Origin: Planctomycetota bacterium
GTDB taxonomy: Bacteria > Planctomycetota > Planctomycetia > Pirellulales > Thermoguttaceae
Direction of reading: 5' to 3'
Length of the DNA stretch: 9,775 nucleotides
Assembly (NCBI GenBank): GCA_021784975.1
Contig: JAJYGU010000225.1
Location: 1 to 9,775 of the forward strand
Shown: piece by piece, positions 1 to 6,810 of the stretch
How the letters are laid out: each line of letters opens with the position of its first letter
How positions within the stretch are numbered: the first letter of the stretch is position 1
Translations under genes and position numbers: made by a program
Notes under the pieces: generated by a model
What the model saw: only the letters and a program-made list of their open reading frames with translations
Told to the model about the DNA's origin: nothing
Databases searched by the model: none

Positions 1-146
1 CTAAAGCTGTAGGACCGCGGGATGAGACGCGGACGCTCGACTTTCATGGCAAATCTCCAAATGTGAGCAGAGTGTTAAAGGGCTTCGTTCACTTGGGCTT
101 GATTATATCGCCTGGTGGTGGGCATGCCAAACACGTGGCCATTCAC

Positions 147-198
147 GGGGACTATCCCGATTTTTGTGGCAGGAGGCTACAAAAATGGGACTGTCCCC
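147..198. repeat. REP-like hairpin repeat, copy 1
   Basis: Arms at 147-167 and 179-198 are inverted copies of each other (core GGGGAC..TCCC..TTTTTGT) with one bulge and two mismatches, around an 11-base loop. The right side (178-200) is identical over 23 bases to 1991-2013, in the same orientation, inside the next gene. From memory, palindromes with this GGGGACxGTCCC-plus-T-run core are dispersed in many planctomycete and deltaproteobacterial genomes, often as REP-like elements. No mobilising transposase is visible in this window. It ends 106 bases before the downstream start codon. Confidence 0.75.
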
Positions 199-293
199 TT
201 TGGCTACCGGATGGTGGCTCGCCAACCGGCCAACGGCGCAATAGAATGCAGCCGTCGTGATTGTGGACAATGACGCTTCAGATCCATTTTCTT

Positions 294-298
294 GGAGA
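294..298 (+). promoter_or_regulatory. Ribosome binding site choosing the ATG at 305
   Basis: GGAGA lies 6 bases upstream of the ATG at 305. The reading frame could also open at a GTG at 257, but that would place about 16 polar residues in front of an otherwise normal signal peptide. This motif and the signal peptide both favour 305. Confidence 0.6.
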
Positions 299-304
299 CA
301 GCCT

Positions 305-2899
305 ATGCGGCCAACGATCATTTGCGCCACGGTCGTGCTGGTTTTCGGGACACACCTTCGCGCTCAGCCGCCCGCCGCCGAGCCGGCGCCGCTGAAGGCG
401 ATCCAACAGATCGACCTGGTCCATTTGTCGCACACGGATTTCGGGTTCACCGATCATCCGGTCATCTGCCGCGAGTTGTATCGCCGGTATCTGGACATCG
501 CCTTGGACGCCGCCCTGGCGACGATGGATAAGCCGCCGCGGCAAAGGTTCTATTGGACCGCCGAGACCACCGTGCCGGTGGACGACTGGTGGCGGGCAGC
601 CTCGGCCCAGCGGCGAGCGCAGTTCTTGCAGGCGGTCGAGGCCGGTCAACTGGAGGTCACCGCCCTGCCCTTGAACCAAACGCCGACGCTCGACCGGCAA
701 GAGTGGCGGACGATGCTGCACTGGCTGCCCGAGGAACTCTGGCAGCGGGTGAAGCCCAAGGCGGCGGTTCAAGACGACGTGAACGGCTTTCCGCGCTCCG
801 GGGCCATGGCGCTCCTGGACCGGGGCATCCATTACTTGTTCACCGGCATCAACCCCGATAACGGCGGCCCGCCCCAGCCGCCGCCGGCCGCCTTTTGGTG
901 GAAAATGCCCGACGGCCGGAAGCTGTTCGTCTGGATCGGATTTCCCTATCCTACTGGGGTCTCGTTCTTCGAGCCCGAAAGCTGGCGGCGGGGGCCGGTG
1001 CCGATGGCCACCGACACCCGCTATCGCCCGCCGCGGCCGGGCGAGATTCTGGCCAGTGACGAAGCCTCGGTCCGCAAGGCCCATCGCCATCTGGTCGAGC
1101 GGCTGCGGTCGGTGGAGTCACACGGCTATCGCCACCCGACCTTGCTGATTTCGATGACCAACGAATGGCGGATGGACAACGATCCGCCTTTTCCGCCGGT
1201 GGCGGAGTTCGTGGCCGAGTGGGACCGGTTGGGACTGAAGCCCACGCTGCGGTTGACGACCCTTTCGGTGGCCATGCAGCGGTTGGCTGAGGAGATCGGC
1301 CAGGACATTCCCACCTATGAGGGTGAGTGGCCGGATTGGTGGGCCAACGGGGTGGCCTCGGGGCCGCACGAGCTTGCGGCCAGCCGGCTGGCCAAGCGGC
1401 TGGCGGCGGCCGCCGCGTCGCCGATGTGGGGACCGGCCCACACCCGCGTGCAAAAGGCCCTCGACGCCATCTACCGCGATCTGTGCCTGTTTGACGAACA
1501 CACTTGGGGCGCCGCCAATAGCGTGGCCCTGCCCGACGATTTGGAAACGCTCGGGCAGTACAATGAAAAGTCGCGGTTGGCCTATCGGCCGGTGGCCTTG
1601 GCGCGGCTGCTGCTGTCCCAGCGCGTGCGGACGCGGTTGGCCGACAAACCGGCGGGGCTTTATCTGGCCAACACCGCCCGAATGCCTTGGAGCGGCTGGG
1701 TGACGATGCCGGCCACCTGCCTCCGCGAGGATTACAAGTCTGTGGAAGATCCCCAGTCGGGCGTCCGCACGCCGCTGGAGTTCCTTAGCGGCTTGCGGCC
1801 CTTTACGAAGCCGGCCGGTCCGCAGGAATTGACGCCGCAAGACCGGGCCGCCACCTTTCCCGACAACGCCCCCGGCCAACTGGTGCGTTTCTGGGCGGAG
1901 GGGCTGCAAGCCGGCCAAGTACGGCGGCTCAAATTGCTCACCGAAGCGGTCGGCGTACGAACGGGTCGGGGAGTGTCCCAATTTTCGTCATACAAAAATG
2001 GGACTGTCCCCTTGGCGGAGGGGGAAACGGCAGCGACTGCCAAACCAAGTGTCTCTCTCGATGAAAACGGCTGGCCCACCGGGGCCACCTGGCCGGGGAT
2101 GTCCAAGCCGCTCTTCCTGCCCGGCATTGGGGATGTGACCATCGTTCGCCCGCGCAGTTTCGCCCCGCGTTGGCAGGCCCACGACATCTGGATCCACAAC
2201 GACGCCGCGGAAACCGCCAAGTATCGGCAAACCGAGCTCGATGTCACCACGGCGGCGCCGCAGGGCAAGGCGACGGTTGAAATTAACGCCCATACGACGC
2301 TCTACACGCAGACCTTGCGCCACCCCCGCTGCCGCTGGATCGTCCGCCAGTTGGAGATCTGGAACCACGAGCCGCGGGCAAGGCTGACCCTGCGATTCGA
2401 TCGCACCTCGTCGCCGACGCCCGAGGTCTTCTTCGCGGAGTTTTCAGTTCCGTGTGAAGCAGCGCTCCCCCAGTTGACCAACGGCGGCGCGCCGTTTGTG
2501 CCCTACCGCGATCAGTTGCCGGGCACCTGCCGCGACTATTTTGCCATCGACGGCTGGGCCGATTACGCGACCCCCTCCGGCCATTGGCTCTGGGTGAGCC
2601 GCGATGCGCCGTTGGTCACCTTCGGCCAGCATAACGTCTTAGCCCATCGCACGACCGGCGAGCCGGACAACCCCCATCGCATCTTGGCCATGCTGTTTAA
2701 CAACATGTGGTATACGAACTTCGTGGCCGACAGCCATGGGGTTATGAAGTTCCAATTCGACCTCGTATGGCGGAAGAGCTTGCCGGACGCGGCCGCCGCC
2801 CGAGACCTCGCCGAGACGCTCTGGTCCGAGCCGCAAGTGGTCATTAACCCGAAAGCGAAAGAGAGCCCGATCTACATGAAACGGCTGTATCGGCCTTGA
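305..2899 (+). CDS. Exported DUF5054 / GH38-like putative glycosidase
   Basis: An 864-residue protein. Residues 1-20 form a Sec signal peptide (basic MRP start, hydrophobic stretch, probable cleavage after LRA), so it is exported. The N-terminal catalytic-type region resembles the glycoside hydrolase 38/57 superfamily. HLSHTDFGFTDHP (from about residue 40) sits where alpha-mannosidases have their H-x-D metal-binding motif (here H43 and D45). DDVNGFP near residue 157 is the likely counterpart of the mannosidase nucleophile segment, with D157 or D158 as candidate. EHTWGA near residue 398 is, as I recall, a signature of the DUF5054 family. The rest of the protein looks like the beta-rich C-terminal part of such enzymes. 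The reaction and substrate are unknown; activity on alpha-linked sugars is inferred. An oddity is that residues 556-569 are encoded by a palindromic repeat. The next + strand gene also encodes an exported glycosidase-like protein. Family assignment is fairly sure, catalytic activity is not. Confidence 0.78.
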   Translation: MRPTIICATVVLVFGTHLRAQPPAAEPAPLKAIQQIDLVHLSHTDFGFTDHPVICRELYRRYLDIALDAALATMDKPPRQRFYWTAETTVPVDDWWRAASAQRRAQFLQAVEAGQLEVTALPLNQTPTLDRQEWRTMLHWLPEELWQRVKPKAAVQDDVNGFPRSGAMALLDRGIHYLFTGINPDNGGPPQPPPAAFWWKMPDGRKLFVWIGFPYPTGVSFFEPESWRRGPVPMATDTRYRPPRPGEILASDEASVRKAHRHLVERLRSVESHGYRHPTLLISMTNEWRMDNDPPFPPVAEFVAEWDRLGLKPTLRLTTLSVAMQRLAEEIGQDIPTYEGEWPDWWANGVASGPHELAASRLAKRLAAAAASPMWGPAHTRVQKALDAIYRDLCLFDEHTWGAANSVALPDDLETLGQYNEKSRLAYRPVALARLLLSQRVRTRLADKPAGLYLANTARMPWSGWVTMPATCLREDYKSVEDPQSGVRTPLEFLSGLRPFTKPAGPQELTPQDRAATFPDNAPGQLVRFWAEGLQAGQVRRLKLLTEAVGVRTGRGVSQFSSYKNGTVPLAEGETAATAKPSVSLDENGWPTGATWPGMSKPLFLPGIGDVTIVRPRSFAPRWQAHDIWIHNDAAETAKYRQTELDVTTAAPQGKATVEINAHTTLYTQTLRHPRCRWIVRQLEIWNHEPRARLTLRFDRTSSPTPEVFFAEFSVPCEAALPQLTNGGAPFVPYRDQLPGTCRDYFAIDGWADYATPSGHWLWVSRDAPLVTFGQHNVLAHRTTGEPDNPHRILAMLFNNMWYTNFVADSHGVMKFQFDLVWRKSLPDAAAARDLAETLWSEPQVVINPKAKESPIYMKRLYRP
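1968..2011. repeat. REP-like hairpin repeat, copy 2, inside a CDS
   Basis: Arms 1968-1985 and 1994-2011 pair at 15 of 18 positions around an 8-base loop. Bases 1991-2013 are identical to 178-200. The copy lies in frame within the DUF5054 gene and encodes roughly residues 556-569, including the stretch SYKNGTVP, without a stop or a frameshift. Its linker-like composition (S, Y, K, N, G, T) differs from the flanking sequence. Confidence 0.75.
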
Positions 2900-2908
2900 A
2901 AAAAGTAG

Positions 2909-2929
2909 GTCAGGTACTCTGTACCTGAC
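2909..2929. terminator. Perfect 9-bp stem-loop between the two glycosidase genes
   Basis: GTCAGGTAC and GTACCTGAC form a perfect 9-bp stem around TCT, starting 9 bases after the stop of the DUF5054 gene. The position suits a terminator. However, no T-run follows on the + strand; the run (six A at 2899-2904, T on the - strand) lies on the other side, so classical intrinsic termination would work only for leftward transcripts. It may instead be another dispersed palindrome, or a mRNA 3'-end stabilising hairpin. The hairpin is seen directly; its role is inferred. Confidence 0.5.
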
Positions 2930-3120
2930 ACGATCGTCTGGTTGTGCGAGGAGTGCTCCGATTTCTATTTGCAAACCGATCGTGAACGACGCCTGCGAGA
3001 ATCTCTGCCGCGCGTTCATAGTGCCGCGGCAGGAAGGGCTGCGCGAAGCGCTGACCACCGATCATCACTTCGAGCAAGCGAGATTCAGGGTACTGTTGCG
3101 GTAGATCAGGGAGCAGCCAT
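2930..3120. other. Intergenic stretch with no recognised gene
   Basis: Both strands have short open frames across this stretch (for example - strand 3143 to 2910, 77 codons), but none resembles a family I recognise, and opposing frames are open at once, as expected by chance in GC-rich DNA. It may be a relic of a degraded gene. The leader and promoter of the following gene probably lie here, although no clear promoter hexamers were found. Confidence 0.4.
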
Positions 3121-3150
3121 ATCGTCATGCACGAGGCGTGCATGACCGAT
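3121..3150. promoter_or_regulatory. Long dyad upstream of the lipoprotein gene
   Basis: GTCATGCACG (3124-3133) and CGTGCATGAC (3137-3146) are perfect inverted copies around a 3-base centre. ATC/GAT extend the stem after a one-base bulge, giving about 13 bp. It ends 21 bases before the ATG at 3172, so it could be an operator or a hairpin in the 5' untranslated region affecting translation. No regulator is identifiable. A dispersed palindromic repeat is the alternative. Confidence 0.5.
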
Positions 3151-3161
3151 AGACTTGAAAT

Positions 3162-3168
3162 GGGAGGG
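3162..3168 (+). promoter_or_regulatory. Ribosome binding site for the ATG at 3172
   Basis: GGGAGGG lies just before the ATG at 3172 (5 bases from the GGAG core). It selects this start, or the ATG at 3178 two codons later, over the in-frame ATGs at 3127, 3142 and 3160, the first two of which lie inside the dyad. Confidence 0.65.
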
Positions 3169-3171
3169 TCT

Positions 3172-4422
3172 ATGCCGATGCGCCGTACTCTATTAATGGT
3201 TGGGTGTTTACTAGTCCTTGCCGCCGCGGTGGGCTGTTCGTTGGCGGAGGATACGCTTCCAAAGGGCAGCCGGGCCGGCCCGCCCTTTCCGCGGATCCTT
3301 AACTGCTATGCCGCCGGACTGCACCAGGGTGCATCGCAGGCGGACATTAAACGGGTGGCCCGGTACGATCTGCTGTGCGGCGGGGTGGATGCCGGCGCGG
3401 CCGCCGAGATTGCCCGTGTGCGGCAATTGAACCCGCACATTCTGATTCTCCCTTATGTGATCCTCCGCGAGGCCGACGCTACCGACCGCGACGTGCCCGA
3501 GGCGTGGTGGGCCAGAGACGCGGAAGGCCGCACCTTCGAGTTCTGGCCAGGCACCCGTGTGCTCAACCTCCTCTTGCCGGCGGTGCAGGACTATCTGGTG
3601 AAGGAGTGCGAAAAGCTGCTGGCCGATCCCCGCCGGTTCGACGGGATCTTCTTCGACGGCTACGATCAGACCATCGGCTACTTGAACCATGCCCATCCCG
3701 GCGATATCGACTTGGATGGTGACGGCAAGCGGGACGCTTCCGCGAGCCGGGATGCCAAGTGGCGGGCGGCAGAGAAGTCCGTCATCCAACGGGTGGCTAG
3801 TCTCCGCGGCGGCAAAGTGATCGTTATGGCCAACACCTGGTCCTTCCCCAACTGGGTCCCGGCCAACTTGCTCCACGGAGTCCTGGCGGAAGATCAGATT
3901 GGCCGAGTTCGCCGCGGTTACCTTTCGCTGGACCGGTTCCTGGCCGGCTACCAGAAGACAATCGCCAATTCCCGTCAACCGGTGGTGATTGGGGTGGTCA
4001 ACGGCGGCTCGGACCTGAATATCCGCAAGTACCTGGCCCTCAGCCATGGGCAGCAAGCGGCCGAGCAGGCGAAGGTCCGCGCCAACGTGCGGGCCATGCG
4101 GTTCGGCCTCTGCGCCACCTTGATGGGCGATGGATATTACGGATACGACCTCGGGCCACACCGCGGCCAGCACTGGTGGTATCCCGAATACGACTCGAAG
4201 CTCGGTTACCCGAAGGACCCCGCCGCCAAGGCCCGCGACGGAACCTGGCGGCGTCAGTTCGACGGGGGCACCGTGATCGTCAATGGCACCGGGGCTGAGG
4301 TTTACGCGAAGTTCGATAAGCCGGTCGAGGATGCCAGCAGCGGCGAGACAGCCACCACATTCAAGGTGCCGCCGCTCGACGGGCGGATCTTCCTGACCGC
4401 CGGGACACGGTCCCATCGCTAA
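3172..4422 (+). CDS. Putative lipoprotein, hypothetical glycosyl hydrolase (GHL15-like)
   Basis: A 416-residue protein. Residues 3-22 are a basic start, a hydrophobic stretch and a lipobox-like AAVGC, so Cys22 is a likely lipidation site; simple secretion is the alternative, as the residue at -3 is Ala. The body looks like a TIM-barrel glycosidase-like domain of the hypothetical glycosyl hydrolase 15 type. FDGIFFDGYD (residues 156-165) is a strand-end acidic motif with D157, D162 and D165. LAED near residue 239 gives a second acidic candidate (E240). An EF-hand-like DLDGDG loop (D180, D182, D184) may bind calcium. The last 60 residues look like a small beta domain (VIVNGTGAEVYAKF). It lies 272 bases after the DUF5054 gene on the same strand, which suggests related roles in extracellular glycan breakdown. 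Substrate and activity are unknown; the family call is by motif recollection. Confidence 0.68.
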   Translation: MPMRRTLLMVGCLLVLAAAVGCSLAEDTLPKGSRAGPPFPRILNCYAAGLHQGASQADIKRVARYDLLCGGVDAGAAAEIARVRQLNPHILILPYVILREADATDRDVPEAWWARDAEGRTFEFWPGTRVLNLLLPAVQDYLVKECEKLLADPRRFDGIFFDGYDQTIGYLNHAHPGDIDLDGDGKRDASASRDAKWRAAEKSVIQRVASLRGGKVIVMANTWSFPNWVPANLLHGVLAEDQIGRVRRGYLSLDRFLAGYQKTIANSRQPVVIGVVNGGSDLNIRKYLALSHGQQAAEQAKVRANVRAMRFGLCATLMGDGYYGYDLGPHRGQHWWYPEYDSKLGYPKDPAAKARDGTWRRQFDGGTVIVNGTGAEVYAKFDKPVEDASSGETATTFKVPPLDGRIFLTAGTRSHR

Positions 4423-4458
4423 AGCACCGCGTCAAAATGACGTGTGAATGCTCCCCAC

Positions 4459-4512
4459 GGAGCGCGGGCGTTCCGCCCGCAGCCCGCGTGGCGGGCGAGA
4501 CGCCTGCGCTCC
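4459..4512. repeat. Dispersed GC-rich palindrome with 22-bp arms
   Basis: Arms 4459-4480 and 4491-4512 match as inverted copies at 19 of 22 positions (outer GGAGCGC, inner CGCCCGC) around a 10-base loop. From memory, sequences that combine GGAGCGC with GCGGGCGAGACGCC are dispersed repeats in planctomycete and other genomes; their chance translation GGRDACAP is recognisable here. It could form a strong hairpin between two convergent genes, but has no T-run. Confidence 0.7.
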
Positions 4513-4624
4513 AAAATGTCGTCAAGTTATCGTGACTCGGCCCCTAAACGAAGGCAGGTACCATGTCCAACGAGAAACATGCTCATCAAGAATCGGAAGG
4601 GTTGCCCATCGCCAACCGGTCTCA

Positions 4625-4656
4625 CTTTCGCGCCTTCGCCCTTTCGCGCTTTCGCG
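4625..4656. repeat. Short CTTTCGCG tandem repeat
   Basis: CTTTCGCG occurs at 4625-4632, 4641-4648 and 4649-4656, with a degenerate CTTCGCC unit at 4634-4640. From memory, arrays of this CTTTCGCG type are found dispersed between genes in planctomycete genomes. No function is known to me. Confidence 0.6.
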
Positions 4657-4713
4657 ATAAGAAGGGGCGGCTTACCGTTCTCGGGACAGCCTGTGCGGCG
4701 AAAAACTTCGGCG

Positions 4714-6810
4714 TCACCGCCGCGGGATCAGGCCGAAATCCAGGCCGCAGACCCAAAGCGTCAGGACGATGATGAACGCCAGGCCCAAATAAGTCAGCAC
4801 CACCTGCACCCGTTCGTTGGCCGGCTTGCCGCGGACGGCTTCCCAAAGCAAGAAGACCATCAGCCCGCCGTCCAAGAGCGGGATGGGCAGAAAGTTCAAC
4901 ACGGCCAGATTAGCGCTGAGGAAGGTGAGGAAGAGGAGGAGATTGGTCAGGCCTTTTTGGGCGGCCATTTTGGCGGCAACGAAGATGGATACAGGTCCCC
5001 CGAGGGCTCTCAAGGAGACCTGGGAGCCGAGTTTCCGCAGGGTGCGATACACCACCAGCGCTTGATTGAGGGTTTCGCGACCGCCTTCGGCAATAGCTTC
5101 AGGCCAGGTCTGGGCAGTGAGGAACACATAGACCGGTTCGAAGTAGAGGCCGCGGCGGGGATCGAACCAATGCTTGGCGACCTCAGGCGTGAGCACGGCC
5201 TGGCGCTCGGTCGTGCTGCCCGGGCGGCGCCAGTCGAGCTTCACCGTAGTTCCGGGCACGGTCGCCTGGAGGGCGAACATGAGCGACCACCAATTGCGGT
5301 GCGAGGCGTTGAACGCGAGTGCAATCTTTGGCTGGTCGACCTTGAGTTTCCGATAGGCTTCCGTGTCGGGGGGGAGGATCGCGGCGCTGGTCAGTTCATC
5401 GCCGGCCGCCAAGCCGGCTTTGGCGGCGGGACTGCCGGGCTGGGCGGCGGCGACCCGGTTAAGGACGTGATAGCAAACTCCCAACTCCGGCACAGCCACC
5501 GGGCTGTCTTCGGCGAGGGGGGTGGTATAACCGTCGACGCCCCGCAGGGTCACTTGCAGTTGGCGGGGCTCTTTTTCAGCTTGGCGACCGACGGTCAGCG
5601 TAACCGTCTGGCCGACGCGCGAACGGAGCCGGTAAGGAAGCGTGAGGGGATCGCCCGCGGGCTGTCCGTCAATGGCGCGGATCACATCGCCTGGCTGAAG
5701 GCCGGCCGCGGCCGCAGGCGAGTCCTCTTGAACGGCGCTGATCGGGCCCATTTCCATCACCAGCCCCAAGTCGTGCATCGGATCGGGCGGGAGTTGAATG
5801 GTGATGGGCGTGGGGACGAGGGCTTTGCCGCCGCCGGACAATTTGCCGAAGCGTTCGACCCTCACCCGCAACGTCCGGTCCGGATGCCGGGCAAAGCAGG
5901 CATTGATTTGGCCGTAGTTGTCGATCGGACGGCCCTCAATTTCGACGATGCGATCACCATGTTCGAAGGGCGGCTCGGCCTGTGCGGCTGCCGAGCCAGG
6001 GAGGGCGACGAAGCCGTTTTTGACCAGTCTGGTGGAGAGCGGGTTGGTGATGCCGATGCGCGGAAGCAAGCCGGTACTTTCGGGCGTTACGGTAATGGAG
6101 AAGGGCTTCTTCGCGCCCGGCCGCTCGACGACGATCGGAAAGCCGTCTTTGACGTCGCCGAGGGACACGGCTTCCAGCACGTCCTGGAAGCGCCGCACTT
6201 TATGGCCGGCGATTTTCAGGATCGTGTCGCCCACCTGGAGGTTCGACTGCCAGGCGGCGAGGCCGGGGACAATCTCGCCCACGCCGGCGGCGAGCTGACG
6301 CACGCCGATGCGGTAGGCGACGACCGCGACGACGAAGGCGAAAATGAGATTCATGAGGACGCCGGCCGAGATGATGGCCATCCGCTTGGGGACGCTCTGG
6401 GCCAGGAAGCTGCGCGGGTCGTAGAGGGCCTGTTCGGCCTTGATGTTGTCGGTGGCATCGACCGCGCCGTTGGCAGCGTTGGCCTTGGCCCGGTCGATCT
6501 CCTCCTTCAACCGCGCCGGGTTGTCTTCCTGGCCGAGCATCTTGACATATCCGCCCAGCGGCAGGATGCCGATGCCGTATTCGGTCTCGCCCCAGCGATG
6601 CCGCCAGAACCGCAGCCCGGCGATGTCGAAGCCGAGGTAGAATTTCTCGCACTTGACGCCGCAGAGCTTGGCGACGGCGAAGTGGCCCAATTCGTGGACA
6701 AAAATCACCAGGCCCAGGGCGATGGCGACTTCCAGGATGGTCAAGGTCCAGTCCCAATACGCCAACAGCGTGTCAGCGTGCCAGGCTACTGCAACTAAGT
6801 GTACACCCAA
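4714..6810 (-). CDS. rseP: Site-2 intramembrane metalloprotease RseP
   Basis: A membrane-embedded zinc protease of peptidase family M50 that in model bacteria cleaves membrane-anchored anti-sigma factors and clears signal peptides. The first membrane helix carries the zinc motif HELGH (H39, E40, H43). GILPLGGYVKM follows at about residues 80-92, then a second helix near 145-168. The last third has LDGG (about residue 646, third zinc ligand D647) and a C-terminal membrane helix. Between these, about 400 residues hold several PDZ-like repeats, near residues 172-240, 262-320, 356-410 and 445-490 (the last weaker). At 698 residues it is far longer than E. coli RseP (about 450). The TTG start at 6810 is chosen because AGGAGGT precedes it by 6 bases; an in-frame TTG at 6834 lacks such a site. 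It overlaps dxr by 16 bases, so translation is probably coupled. The dxr-rseP order is a widespread conserved pair. Confidence 0.95.
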   Translation of the reverse strand: MGVHLVAVAWHADTLLAYWDWTLTILEVAIALGLVIFVHELGHFAVAKLCGVKCEKFYLGFDIAGLRFWRHRWGETEYGIGILPLGGYVKMLGQEDNPARLKEEIDRAKANAANGAVDATDNIKAEQALYDPRSFLAQSVPKRMAIISAGVLMNLIFAFVVAVVAYRIGVRQLAAGVGEIVPGLAAWQSNLQVGDTILKIAGHKVRRFQDVLEAVSLGDVKDGFPIVVERPGAKKPFSITVTPESTGLLPRIGITNPLSTRLVKNGFVALPGSAAAQAEPPFEHGDRIVEIEGRPIDNYGQINACFARHPDRTLRVRVERFGKLSGGGKALVPTPITIQLPPDPMHDLGLVMEMGPISAVQEDSPAAAAGLQPGDVIRAIDGQPAGDPLTLPYRLRSRVGQTVTLTVGRQAEKEPRQLQVTLRGVDGYTTPLAEDSPVAVPELGVCYHVLNRVAAAQPGSPAAKAGLAAGDELTSAAILPPDTEAYRKLKVDQPKIALAFNASHRNWWSLMFALQATVPGTTVKLDWRRPGSTTERQAVLTPEVAKHWFDPRRGLYFEPVYVFLTAQTWPEAIAEGGRETLNQALVVYRTLRKLGSQVSLRALGGPVSIFVAAKMAAQKGLTNLLLFLTFLSANLAVLNFLPIPLLDGGLMVFLLWEAVRGKPANERVQVVLTYLGLAFIIVLTLWVCGLDFGLIPRR

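Larger units (their letters stand above)
1..304. other. Leader region with no recognised gene
   Basis: No convincing gene is seen here. One + strand frame is open from base 3 to the stop at 258-260, but its translation resembles no family I know and it runs through the palindromic repeat at 147-198, so it is probably chance. Another frame stops at bases 10-12 and could be the last codons of a gene cut off by the window edge, which cannot be decided. The region does contain the hairpin repeat listed separately and the ribosome binding site of the following gene. No clear -35/-10 promoter pair was found. Confidence 0.5.
4423..4713. other. Convergent intergenic region filled by repeats
   Basis: This 291-base gap separates the 3' ends of the + strand lipoprotein gene and the - strand rseP. 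It contains a large palindrome (4459-4512) and a short tandem repeat (4625-4656), listed separately. A small + strand frame starts at ATG 4563 behind a modest purine-rich sequence (MSNEKHAHQESEG...), but it runs through the tandem repeat and into the 3' end of rseP on the other strand, and is probably not a gene. No hairpin followed by a clear T-run was found, so terminators for the two convergent genes are not obvious; the palindrome may serve. Confidence 0.5.

Noticed and set aside
63..260. 65-codon + strand frame in the leader
   Set aside because: It crosses the hairpin repeat, has no recognisable domain, and the frame is already open from base 3, so its ATG is not distinctive.
278..1981. 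Long - strand open frames opposite the DUF5054 gene
   Set aside because: They are arginine-, glycine- and proline-rich shadow frames with no recognisable domain, opposite a gene with a signal peptide and family motifs.
3211..4416. A 401-codon - strand frame opposite the lipoprotein gene
   Set aside because: It matches no family and mirrors the codon periodicity of the + strand gene, which has a lipobox and an acidic barrel motif.
4563..4772. Small + strand frame starting MSNEKHAHQESEG
   Set aside because: The start looks plausible, but the frame continues through the CTTTCGCG tandem repeat and into the antisense of rseP, with no family resemblance.
4444..6798. A 784-codon + strand open frame
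   Set aside because: It is antisense to rseP, whose zinc motifs, PDZ repeats and membrane helices are clear. Its translation is low-complexity and unlike any family, as expected of a GC-rich shadow frame.
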